DNA of 47,716 nt from Niabella sp. (GTDB lineage: Bacteria > Bacteroidota > Bacteroidia > Chitinophagales > Chitinophagaceae), in assembly GCA_027493055.1 (NCBI GenBank), contig JAPUDO010000105.1:1-47716 (forward strand), in the 5' to 3' direction. This document shows, piece by piece, positions 13,343 to 21,414 of the stretch; within the stretch, counting starts at the first letter, position 1; each line of letters opens with the position of its first letter. The notes below the pieces were generated by a model. The model was not told the origin of the DNA, did no database searches, and saw nothing but the letters and a program-made list of their open reading frames with translations. A program made the position numbers and the translations under genes.

Positions 13343-14035
13343 TTATTGTAAAACGGTAGTAAGATATTCCATCGCAAGCGGTGGGCTTGCCAGAACAGGC
13401 ACTTTTTTATCTTCCTCAGGTAAGGCCGCTACTACACGGGCCATAGAAGCCTGTGCTAAAACAATTACATCGGCTTCGGCCGACAACTGTTTTAAAGCAG
13501 CTGCGACAATAGTATCATGCGTTTGGGCATCACCGCTCATTAATGCTTCAAAAGCCCCGTTGCATAACCTTGATACAAGCTCTATTTCTTTACCCGCAAT
13601 AATAGCACGCCTTTTTACCAGATCGCAGGTTGGCTCCAGCGTAGTAGATAAAGTAGCTATTACACCTATTCTTTTACCGATGGTTACTGCTTTATCTGCC
13701 ATAGGCTGATCCACGCGTAATACAGGCACTCCAGACAAAGTAGCTGCTGTTTCTACCGCAGGGCCGATAGAGGAGCAGGTAAACATGATATAATCTGCGC
13801 CGGCCTCTTCTGCCGAAGCAGCATAGCCTACTACCCTTTTAGATGTTTGCGGCGTTAATTCGCCACAGGCAATAGTATTTTTAATAAGGCTGTCATCAAC
13901 AATATTAAATACTTTAACGCCTGGTAAATACTTTTTGCAAAGCTCATCGAACACAGGCACCAGTGTTGCAGATGTATGCACTAAGCCTAAAGTTTTGCCT
14001 TCGTTTGCAGAAGGACTGCTTTTTATTTTTTCCAT
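13343..14035 (-). CDS. aspartate/glutamate racemase-fold protein, second catalytic Cys absent
   Basis: The 230-residue cytoplasmic protein follows the Asp/Glu/hydantoin racemase superfamily fold: N-terminal LGLVHTSATLVPVF, the first catalytic-cysteine loop YIMFTCSSIGPAVE, the central IGVIATLSTTLEPT repeat of the fold, and a second-half loop VIVLAQASMARV. Two-base racemases have a second Cys in that last loop (LGCT-like); here the aligned position is Gln, so only one Cys remains. That argues against simple amino-acid racemisation and for a one-cysteine reaction such as decarboxylation or isomerisation of an oxo- or hydroxy-acid. It lies between the DUF1537 kinase gene and the BASS transporter gene (9 bp gap). 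A repeat fills the 78 bp between it and the kinase gene. Confidence 0.82.
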   Translation of the reverse strand: MEKIKSSPSANEGKTLGLVHTSATLVPVFDELCKKYLPGVKVFNIVDDSLIKNTIACGELTPQTSKRVVGYAASAEEAGADYIMFTCSSIGPAVETAATLSGVPVLRVDQPMADKAVTIGKRIGVIATLSTTLEPTCDLVKRRAIIAGKEIELVSRLCNGAFEALMSGDAQTHDTIVAAALKQLSAEADVIVLAQASMARVVAALPEEDKKVPVLASPPLAMEYLTTVLQ

Positions 14036-14046
14036 ATTTTTTTATT

Positions 14047-14135
14047 TTAGGGCTGTAAGGAATAGTTAGAGGAAAGTGGGGAATGGTTAGTAGGTCTTTC
14101 CAGTTTTTACTCACTATTTCCTACTTCCTACTCGC
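14047..14135. repeat. inverted intergenic repeat overlapping the DUF1537 stop
   Basis: GGAA/TAG-rich arms face each other: the left arm reads TAAGGAATAGTTAGAGGAAA and the right arm, in reverse complement, TAAGGAACGGGC then GAGTAGGAAGTAGGAAATAG, with GGAAAGACC near the centre. The stop codon and last codons (about GRVGSRK) of the kinase at 14114 fall inside the right arm, so the repeat has entered the coding end. It is an imperfect foldback. Confidence 0.6.
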
Positions 14136-15433
14136 CCGTTCCTTAATATTCCAAAATAATTTTCTGCTCCTACCTGCCCGCCTTTAAAATTCACTTCCAG
14201 GCCATCTATAGCTTTATTTTTCGACAAGGCTTTGCAAAGAGGAGCGCCCCTCACCAACCGCGCCATCATTTCCACTGCATCTATTTCCATTGCTCTTGCC
14301 GCATAGCTGCTGGTATCACCCCCTGCAATCACTACGCGTTTTAAAGCATGTTGCTCTGCCATTTGCCTGGCTATTTCGCCCAGCGCCGTTCCCAGCTTTT
14401 CTGAAGAAAGGTTTGTCTCCTTTTTATCACCGGTATGCACTATCACATTTTTTTGCAGACGCAAATAATCGTTTGCCGCAGCTACACTGTTTTCAAATGT
14501 TGCATTGTCACCAACACTTACAGCATCCAGGATCACTTCTTCAAAACCATTTGCTTTGGCCCAGGCAATCTGTGCTGCGGTAACAGGCGAACAACTTCCG
14601 GAAACCACCAGCAACGGTTCAGCTTTTCCCGGCGGGTTCCAATCAGTTATAGCATCCAGCTGACCTGTACGGTTCCAATAATTGCCCAGCGCCATTTCGA
14701 TAGCAGATGACCCAATCGAAAAAAAGGAAGCTCCTTTTTTCAACGCTTCAGTGTCCAGCCATTCACCAATTTTCAATAGCTGCTCTTCATTAATAGCATC
14801 AAGCAAGACTGCTTCTTCAGCATCAACTCCATTATTCCACTCATTCATTGGTTTTTGCAATTGAAGTATATCCATCAATGCCAGCTTTTTACAGGTTTGC
14901 TTTTGCAGATGCAACCTCAGATCGCTTTCATCAGCAGGCGTTACAGGATGGTTACGCATAGAAGGATGCCTGTCCAGGCGGTAAACATCCCCGTTACTGC
15001 CAATACCCATTTTAGCGAACAGGTTACCAAAAACACAATACCTGCCCAATGAAGGAGTACCTCCTAAAATTGGCACCGGTCTGTTCTGAAAAACTGCTGC
15101 ACCTGTATCCAGCACACGCCCGATGCTGCCTGTTTGCGGTGAAGAATCGAATGTAGAGCAAACCTTGTAATGTATATGCCTTGCCTTATATGCTTTCATT
15201 TTTTGAAATGCCTCATTCAGCACCTGCTCCATCTCATCAGCCGGCAATGCCCTCGTTTTACCTGCAATACCAATCACATCCAGTCCCGGAAATTTATTTA
15301 ATACCTCAACATCAGGAGGCTCTATAAATAATACGGCTTTTGCACCGGCTTTACAGATAAATTCCAACGCATCTGTAGAACCTGTAAAATCATCGCCGTA
15401 AAAGGCCAGAAGTATGTTATTATTAACAGGCAT
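14114..15433 (-). CDS. four-carbon acid sugar kinase family protein (DUF1537), RLP-linked
   Basis: The 439-residue cytoplasmic protein has the two-domain DUF1537 fold: an N-terminal substrate domain with FYGDDFTGSTDALEF, IHYKVCSTFDSSP and GTPSLGRYCVFGNLFA, and a C-terminal nucleotide-binding domain with LLVVSGSCSPVTAAQ and VVIAGGDTSSYAARAM. Known members phosphorylate threonate, erythronate or 3-oxo-isoapionate; the last (OiaK) works with a RuBisCO-like decarboxylase or transcarboxylase. The gene starts 2 bp after the RLP stop, a strong sign that kinase product and RLP substrate are linked. The last residues are encoded by an intergenic repeat and are probably not native. Function as an acid-sugar kinase is likely; the substrate is inferred only from context. 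Confidence 0.9.
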   Translation of the reverse strand: MPVNNNILLAFYGDDFTGSTDALEFICKAGAKAVLFIEPPDVEVLNKFPGLDVIGIAGKTRALPADEMEQVLNEAFQKMKAYKARHIHYKVCSTFDSSPQTGSIGRVLDTGAAVFQNRPVPILGGTPSLGRYCVFGNLFAKMGIGSNGDVYRLDRHPSMRNHPVTPADESDLRLHLQKQTCKKLALMDILQLQKPMNEWNNGVDAEEAVLLDAINEEQLLKIGEWLDTEALKKGASFFSIGSSAIEMALGNYWNRTGQLDAITDWNPPGKAEPLLVVSGSCSPVTAAQIAWAKANGFEEVILDAVSVGDNATFENSVAAANDYLRLQKNVIVHTGDKKETNLSSEKLGTALGEIARQMAEQHALKRVVIAGGDTSSYAARAMEIDAVEMMARLVRGAPLCKALSKNKAIDGLEVNFKGGQVGAENYFGILRNGRVGSRK

Positions 15434-15435
15434 AT

Positions 15436-16680
15436 TTATTTCTTTCCGAATTTTTCAACGCTCTTGCGAAATTCCGGGTACTGCATAGCTGCTTCTTCCA
15501 GCGAAAGGCCTTCCACAGCAGCTTCCCAGGCCTGTTGTAAAGCCACAACACCAGCGCCTGCTCCCATTGGATGGGCCATAATGCCACCACCGGCCATATA
15601 TAACAGATCCTGTGTTTGTGTACGGCGCCAGGTTTCAAATGCCTGTCCGCCCCATTGGCCAGACGAAACAACGGGCAATATATTTTTATGCTCAAACATG
15701 GGCGTGAGACAGGCTTCGATAGAAGCAACTACGCTATCATCAGTTTCCCAAAACTTATTTTGAATACCATTTACATGCAGCTGATCCACACCTGCCAGTC
15801 GCCATATTTTCTGGTAAGCCCTGAAATCTATACCCAACAAAGGGTGCCTGGTAAGCATTCCCCATCCGTTGCGATGTGCATGTATAGCTAACCGGCGCTG
15901 ATCGCAAATCTTCTTCACGGCGCTCAATCCCACACTATTAATACTTACCATAGCACAGGTGCCACCATGCTGCAAGATCGTTTCATATCTTGACAGCATT
16001 TCATCTGCCTCGCCGCTAAGGTTAAAAGCATACATTGCTTTCTTACCTGTTCTATCCGCATGATCATTGATCACTTTCATAACAGCAGCTACCCTGTCTT
16101 CAAAAACTGAGTTAGCAGAAGAAGATAACAATTCATCATCTTTAATAAAATCTATACCCGCTTCAACTAATGTTTTTACTGTTGCTGCCGTGTCTTCCAC
16201 CGTAAGGCCAACCGAAGGCTTAATGATGGTTCCTATAAGTGGTCTTTGCAGAACACATGCCAGCTTCCTGCATCCCTCAATTCCAAATTCCGGACCTTTA
16301 AAATGACTGCCGAAAGAATCGGGAAGTTCAATGTCCAACAGCTTCAAACCGGTAAACTGTGTAATCTCATATAAATTACCCTGTAAAGTAGAGATCATCA
16401 CCAGGAGGTTATAACCAAAGTTTTCTATACTCCATGATACTTTAACCATAGCCCGATGGTATTTACCTGTACTGCTAACAGCGCCCGGTATTGCCGGCTG
16501 ATCCACTGTTTCAAGATACCTTACATCTTCAACACGTGCAGCAAAGCGTTGCTTCAGTTCTTCAGTTTCGCCAGGCACTGCCACAAATGTTCCCGAGGAC
16601 TGCTCTCCCGCCAGTACAGCAGCAGCCTTCTCCGGATCGTAGGGTGTTTCGATATAGTATGTAGCAAGTATTCTTTCCAT
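15436..16680 (-). CDS. RuBisCO-like protein (type IV-like large subunit homologue)
   Basis: I start at ATG 16680 (MERILATYYIETPYDP); the longer frame would need a TTG at 16698. It is a full-length RuBisCO large-subunit homologue. Compared with spinach, the loops corresponding to Lys175 (GTIIKPSVGL), carbamylated Lys201 with Asp203 and Glu204 (IDFIKDDELL), His294 (AIHAHRNGW), His327 and Lys334 (LHVNGIQNKFW), Ser379 (VVSSGQWGG) and the phosphate loop (GGGIMAHPMGAGAG) are kept. The Lys177 position is Ser, so true CO2 fixation is unlikely. RLPs enolise or decarboxylate phosphorylated keto-sugars; OiaX and OiaT of apionate catabolism pair with a DUF1537 kinase, as here (2-bp gap). Probable role: cleaves or decarboxylates the phosphorylated acid from the adjacent kinase. 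Confidence 0.93.
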   Translation of the reverse strand: MERILATYYIETPYDPEKAAAVLAGEQSSGTFVAVPGETEELKQRFAARVEDVRYLETVDQPAIPGAVSSTGKYHRAMVKVSWSIENFGYNLLVMISTLQGNLYEITQFTGLKLLDIELPDSFGSHFKGPEFGIEGCRKLACVLQRPLIGTIIKPSVGLTVEDTAATVKTLVEAGIDFIKDDELLSSSANSVFEDRVAAVMKVINDHADRTGKKAMYAFNLSGEADEMLSRYETILQHGGTCAMVSINSVGLSAVKKICDQRRLAIHAHRNGWGMLTRHPLLGIDFRAYQKIWRLAGVDQLHVNGIQNKFWETDDSVVASIEACLTPMFEHKNILPVVSSGQWGGQAFETWRRTQTQDLLYMAGGGIMAHPMGAGAGVVALQQAWEAAVEGLSLEEAAMQYPEFRKSVEKFGKK

Positions 16681-16758
16681 ATTTATTTTCCGCTTCAAAT
16701 AGCAAAAGGTATTATCCTGATTACTTTAGAAATTTCATAATATTGTTTATAAATTTTT

Positions 16759-18771
16759 TCATCGCATCAAAGGCATCCATACAGACATATCAGACTGGCC
16801 ACGATTGGCCCATGCAAAATAGGGTATCAGCTTTACCTGTACCGGTTGCAGATTGTCGTTCACTGGACGGTATAAAACATTTTTCCAGCTTTCAGTGTTT
16901 ATCATGCGGGCCTCGCCCGTTAAAGCCATCACATTCCCATTATCAATTTTTTCAGGGACAGGCTTAAAAACAGTATTTACCGGCAGTACCAGGTTGAAAA
17001 TATCCTTACCCGGAAGATCATTTGATTCCAGGCAATACACTACAGGACCGCGCTTCACCGCTACCTGGCCACGGGCCTCTTCCACCAGGGGATTTGCTTC
17101 CAGCATTTTCACGGGCATTTCCATATTTAAAATAATTTCATCGCCAGCCTTCCATTGCCTGGTCACTGTTTTGTACTGTCCTCCTTTCTCATTCATCAAC
17201 CGGCCACCTGCCTGTATGGTTGCCTTCCCGCACCAGCCGGGTATACGTATATGTATGGGCAGCTCTTTATTGGGCGCTTTTTTTATTTTTATTACTACTT
17301 TCCCCTCCCATGGGTAGGCAGTTTGCTGCTCGATAGAGACTGCAGAACCATCGGCCAGCCGGGTATTCAGAGTATTGCTGCTGAAAGTATTAATATACAA
17401 TCCATCTTTACCGATACTATACATGTAATCTCCTACCTGGGCTATAGTTCTTACCACATTCGGCGGGCAGCAATTAGACTTGGCTATGTATGGGATGCGC
17501 CCGCCCGACCAGCGCATCTGGTAGGGAAAATCATGCGAATGCGCTAAAGGATTGGTATAGAAATAATCTTTCCCATCCATACTTACGCCGCTTAAAACAC
17601 TATTGAATAAAGTAAGTTCTACTATATCCATATAACGCTCTTCGCCCGTAAGCAGGAACATGCGGTAATTCCAAAGCACATTGCCAATATTGGCACAGGT
17701 TTCATTATAAGCGGTAATATTCGGCAACTGGAAATCTCTTCCATAAGACTGGTGCACACGTTGCACCGTATCCGGCTTATACGAAGTGCCATCCACGGAA
17801 ACCCCTTCATATAATGCGCCACATCCTCCGGTTACATACATTTTGGTAAGAATAACATTATTCCAAAGCTTATCCAGCGTAGACTTTAAAGTAGCATCGC
17901 CGTTTTCGGCATACAGATCTGCAACACCGGCCATTAAGTAATTAGCTCTTACCGCATGCCCTACAATTTTTTGCATATCCCTGAAAGGTGCGCGATCGCT
18001 GTTATCATCCGTACCCTCTACCGTGCCGCGGATATCAATTAACTTAACTAAAAGGTCCAGGTATTTTCTTTGCTGCGTAGTACGATATAACTCAGCCAGG
18101 CCCATATAATGAGAAGGGCAAATTGCATTGCGTGCCTGCTCAGGTGTAGCGGCATTGTAAAAGCCAATCAGGAAATCAGCAGCCCTGGTAGCAATATCCA
18201 GCAACGTTTTTTTACCCGTAGCGCGGTAATGCACGCAGCCTGCCGTCATTAAATGCCCGAAATTATAGGCTTCAAAACTCAGCTTATCATCAAACATCTT
18301 TTCCTCTCCGGATTGTTTTTGTTCGATAATATTTTTAGTGTAAATATATCCATCAGGCCTTTGTGCTTTGCCAATGACAGCTATGGCCTCATCCAGCCAT
18401 ATATCCAGCTGCTTATCTTTCGTTACAGCATACATAGCAGCCAGTGCTTCCAGGGTTTTGTAAAAATCCCCATCATGAAAAGAGGGGCCTCTGAAACGCC
18501 CGTCCTGCAAACCTGCCGCTACTTTAAAGTTTTGAAAAGAATAACAGATGGTATCGCTGGTATAGGTTCTCCACAATGTTGGTACCATTTCATTTTTTGC
18601 CACATCAAAACGTTCCTTCCAGAAACCACCTGAAAAATGAACATCCCCCATGCCTACCCCAGATAACCGGGCATACCTGCTTTGCAAAGTATTTACGAGT
18701 GCGGTTTGTGCCTGTGCAAATCCATTGCACACTAATCCTGCAAATAGTAAAACAATTTTTAAATTTTTCAT
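16759..18771 (-). CDS. secreted GH127-family protein with Gln at the usual acid/base position
   Basis: The 670-residue protein has a signal peptide (MKNLKIVLLFAGLVCNGFAQAQ) and GH127 signatures: FSGGFWKERFD, SFHDGDFYKTLEA, an (alpha/alpha) barrel, YNETCANIGNVLW and the nucleophile/zinc motif SNCCPPNVVR. The Zn ligands of the Bifidobacterium enzyme HypBA1 (Glu-x-Cys, then Cys-Cys about 77 residues on) are present as E357/C359 and C434/C435. The general acid Glu of HypBA1, 16 residues before the ligand Glu, is Gln341 here (VHQSYGRDFQLPN). GH127 enzymes are beta-L-arabinofuranosidases, but this variant may have a different mechanism or substrate. It lies between GH78 and RLP in the directon. Confidence 0.88.
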   Translation of the reverse strand: MKNLKIVLLFAGLVCNGFAQAQTALVNTLQSRYARLSGVGMGDVHFSGGFWKERFDVAKNEMVPTLWRTYTSDTICYSFQNFKVAAGLQDGRFRGPSFHDGDFYKTLEALAAMYAVTKDKQLDIWLDEAIAVIGKAQRPDGYIYTKNIIEQKQSGEEKMFDDKLSFEAYNFGHLMTAGCVHYRATGKKTLLDIATRAADFLIGFYNAATPEQARNAICPSHYMGLAELYRTTQQRKYLDLLVKLIDIRGTVEGTDDNSDRAPFRDMQKIVGHAVRANYLMAGVADLYAENGDATLKSTLDKLWNNVILTKMYVTGGCGALYEGVSVDGTSYKPDTVQRVHQSYGRDFQLPNITAYNETCANIGNVLWNYRMFLLTGEERYMDIVELTLFNSVLSGVSMDGKDYFYTNPLAHSHDFPYQMRWSGGRIPYIAKSNCCPPNVVRTIAQVGDYMYSIGKDGLYINTFSSNTLNTRLADGSAVSIEQQTAYPWEGKVVIKIKKAPNKELPIHIRIPGWCGKATIQAGGRLMNEKGGQYKTVTRQWKAGDEIILNMEMPVKMLEANPLVEEARGQVAVKRGPVVYCLESNDLPGKDIFNLVLPVNTVFKPVPEKIDNGNVMALTGEARMINTESWKNVLYRPVNDNLQPVQVKLIPYFAWANRGQSDMSVWMPLMR

Positions 18772-19026
18772 CGTTATAATTTTTTATACAACAGACCTCA
18801 GAAAAGCTATCGTCGTTCCGAGTTATCAATTTGCGGTGCAAAATCAATGATGCGATGACATATAACAAGGATCGTCTCATCGATCCTGCTGAAACGGGAG
18901 AGATCTCTCAACGAAATGCTATTACCATCGCAATTCAACTGCGCGTTGAGATTTCTACGCTGCGCCGCGAAATGACGGTAACTTTACACAGAAATCACTC
19001 ACCATTCATTATTCATCATTCACCCC
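18772..19026. repeat. intergenic repeats between GH78 and GH127
   Basis: Two repeat types fill this gap. At about 18866-18980 is a Bacteroidota-type dispersed repeat with GAGATCTCTCAACG facing GCGTTGAGATTTCTACGC and ending CGCGAAATGACGG. At about 18999-19031 is an AT-rich CATTCATTATTCATCATTCA block whose minus-strand reading supplies the TGA stop of the GH78 gene. No gene is seen. Confidence 0.55.
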
Positions 19027-21405
19027 TCACTCCAATGTCTGGTACGTTATATTATATTGCTTATCTTTTTCAATATCCAGCTCATATACACCATTACCTT
19101 TACTAACAAAATTTCCTTCCCTGCATTTAGGCGCTTTTTTACTTTTCAATATCAATTTACCTAATCCCACCGGTGAGCTGATCTTAAGGTTACTGGTACT
19201 GCAATACATTTCAATATTGCCGGCGGGGGTTGGCACTTTCCCTTCTATCCATTTTAATCCGCCTAAGGCCGGTTCTATAGTATAAGTGCTGTATCCTGCT
19301 CTTGTTGGTTTAACACCGAGATAATATTTACCCAGCAAATACAATGGGCTGGCGCCCCAGGCATGACAAAGGCTTTTACCATACTTCCTCCCGTACATAG
19401 CGTAATGTTCAGAACCGGTTCTTTTAGGGTTATACTCTTCCCAGAAAGAAGTAGCACCCAGCTTCAACATACCGCCCCAATAGGATTTCATTTCTTTGGT
19501 TACATAGTTCTGCTCGCCTAAGGCACACAATGCTTCCATCTCGTAAAAGCGCATATACGGCGTTGTGATGGGCGGTACCTTATCGTTTAATAAAACCGAG
19601 TTTAGAATATTTTTCTTCTGATCGTTATTCAAATAATCAAAAAAGATGGCGAACATATTGGAATAGCGTGTTACATGATCCGTTGGTTTGCCATTTACAT
19701 AGCTGTGCACGATAGCCTGCTTTTGTTCGTTCCAGTATATATCAAATAATTTTTGTTTTACACCAGCAGCCAGTTTTGCATAATTAGCGGCATCCTCTTT
19801 TTCGTTTACCATATCAGCCACTAAAGCCATGGTTTCCAGGCTGCGGGCAAATAATAGCTGCTCAAAGCTTACCGCTCCCTGTTTGCTCAACCCTTCGGCC
19901 CAATCAATAAACACCCAATCCCCGGCCAGGCCTTCCAGCAAACCGTCTTTATTAGTGCGGCCCAAAACATAGCTCATCAGGGATTTCATACGGTCATAAT
20001 TGCTACGAACAAATGCAGCATCGCCGCTGTACAGGTAATAATCATATACACCCAGAAACCAGTACAAAGTATAATCCATTATAGTATTGATATGGCTGGT
20101 TACCGGGTCTTTTCCCCGAAGCGCTAACGTAGTGCGCTTCACCGTTTCATTATCATTGGTTAAATAATAGTTCATCAGGTAGCTTTGATAGGCGTCACCG
20201 CTCCATATCCAGCGATCACGTTTAATACCATCTATAAAAAACTCTTTGGTACTTAAATGAAAAGTATATTTCGCAACTTCATAAATTTTATTGATCTCTT
20301 CATCGCTGCATTTGAATGAGCCCTTATCCTGAAGATCGGCATACTCATACAACATAGAAACTTTTTCAAAGCTTACAGAGGGATCTGCCATAATATTTAC
20401 AAAACGGAAAGCCTTGGAAAGCTCTAATGTATAGTCCCCGGACCTTTGGTCAATAAACAGCTTATCATAAGTTTCTGTGTACGCAGTATCTAACGCTTCT
20501 TCCTTACTTTCTCCATAATAAACAGCCAGCTTACCTTTTCCTTTTAGTCCATGCAATTTAATATAGCCGAAGGTTTCCTTTCCAAAGTCCACCAAAGTAC
20601 CATTACTGTTTTTAATGGCGCTCACCGCTTCAAGCGGCTTTACCGGCAGCTTAAATGCTGATGGTAATTGTGCTGCTTCATTAAAATTCCAGGCACCTGC
20701 ATTCATCCATTTGGTAGTAGATATATCGGAGGTTTTACCGGTTTCATCTATCCATTCCTTATCTTCAAAAGTAACCAGCCAGGAACTGTCGCTTACAATA
20801 TTTTTCCCTTTCACAAAAATGGCAGGCACTTCGCGCTGGTTGAACACTTTAATATTGATCTTATGCTTTCCTGCCGGAACAACGATCTTTTGGGGATAGC
20901 CTTCAAAAGCTTTGCCATCCAGCTTTACATTGTACTGCCCCTGCACGCGGATCTCTACTTCTTCCGGGGCCGTAAGATCAAATACTTTGTGGAAGTCTAT
21001 CAGCGGATAATGATTGTCTATTTTCCAGAAAACAGGAAAAAATACGCCCCGTTCGGTACGGCGGTTCTGCATCTGGTTGGATAGCCATATTTCATAATCA
21101 CCCGGATACCAGATCCAGGTTTGAGCAAATGAAGGCTGCCACAAAGACATAAGAAGAAAAAAGAAAATGCAAAATATTAAATTTTGAATTTTGAATTTTG
21201 AATGCGATTGATGTTTGTCGTCATGACCCTGACGAAGGGCATTAATTGGGGCTTCGTCAAGCTCAGCCTGACAATGATAGTTATAGCGCTCGTAATGACG
21301 AGTATTATTCAACCGCACAAGTGTGCCCCGATTTAGCGGGGTAAACTGATACAATACCGATGCTGGAAGCACAGGAGCTGATCTCATAAAATTGTTCTTC
21401 TTCAT
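19027..21405 (-). CDS. secreted GH78-like alpha-L-rhamnosidase with repeat-derived N-terminal leader
   Basis: The 792-residue frame holds a GH78-type enzyme: N-terminal beta domains (about 95-330), then the six-hairpin barrel with the family motif FFIDGIKRDRWIWSGD carrying catalytic acidic residues, and the C-terminal beta domain (AWGASPLYLLGKYYLGVKP ... PTPAGNIEM). GH78 enzymes release alpha-L-rhamnose. The signal peptide (KIQNLIFCIFFFLLMSLWQPSFAQ) starts only at about residue 72. The first 70 residues are encoded by intergenic repeats (21177-21345), and no ATG, GTG or TTG lies just before the signal peptide. Either translation starts at 21405, a rare codon is used, or the start was displaced by repeat insertion. 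It lies 9 bp after the SSS symporter gene. Confidence 0.88.
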   Translation of the reverse strand: MKKNNFMRSAPVLPASVLYQFTPLNRGTLVRLNNTRHYERYNYHCQAELDEAPINALRQGHDDKHQSHSKFKIQNLIFCIFFFLLMSLWQPSFAQTWIWYPGDYEIWLSNQMQNRRTERGVFFPVFWKIDNHYPLIDFHKVFDLTAPEEVEIRVQGQYNVKLDGKAFEGYPQKIVVPAGKHKINIKVFNQREVPAIFVKGKNIVSDSSWLVTFEDKEWIDETGKTSDISTTKWMNAGAWNFNEAAQLPSAFKLPVKPLEAVSAIKNSNGTLVDFGKETFGYIKLHGLKGKGKLAVYYGESKEEALDTAYTETYDKLFIDQRSGDYTLELSKAFRFVNIMADPSVSFEKVSMLYEYADLQDKGSFKCSDEEINKIYEVAKYTFHLSTKEFFIDGIKRDRWIWSGDAYQSYLMNYYLTNDNETVKRTTLALRGKDPVTSHINTIMDYTLYWFLGVYDYYLYSGDAAFVRSNYDRMKSLMSYVLGRTNKDGLLEGLAGDWVFIDWAEGLSKQGAVSFEQLLFARSLETMALVADMVNEKEDAANYAKLAAGVKQKLFDIYWNEQKQAIVHSYVNGKPTDHVTRYSNMFAIFFDYLNNDQKKNILNSVLLNDKVPPITTPYMRFYEMEALCALGEQNYVTKEMKSYWGGMLKLGATSFWEEYNPKRTGSEHYAMYGRKYGKSLCHAWGASPLYLLGKYYLGVKPTRAGYSTYTIEPALGGLKWIEGKVPTPAGNIEMYCSTSNLKISSPVGLGKLILKSKKAPKCREGNFVSKGNGVYELDIEKDKQYNITYQTLE
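21177..21345. repeat. cluster of dispersed repeats inside the GH78 5' coding region
   Basis: On the minus strand three motifs follow one another: a foldback CCCCGCTAAATCGGGG (21329-21344), a block with CATTGTCAGGCTGAGCTTGACG facing CTTCGTCAGGGTCATGACGA (about 21218-21290), and three tandem ATTCAAA units (21180-21203). All are characteristic of intergenic DNA in this phylum, yet they are read in frame as the leader of the GH78 protein. Confidence 0.65.
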
Positions 21406-21414
21406 ATTTACTGC

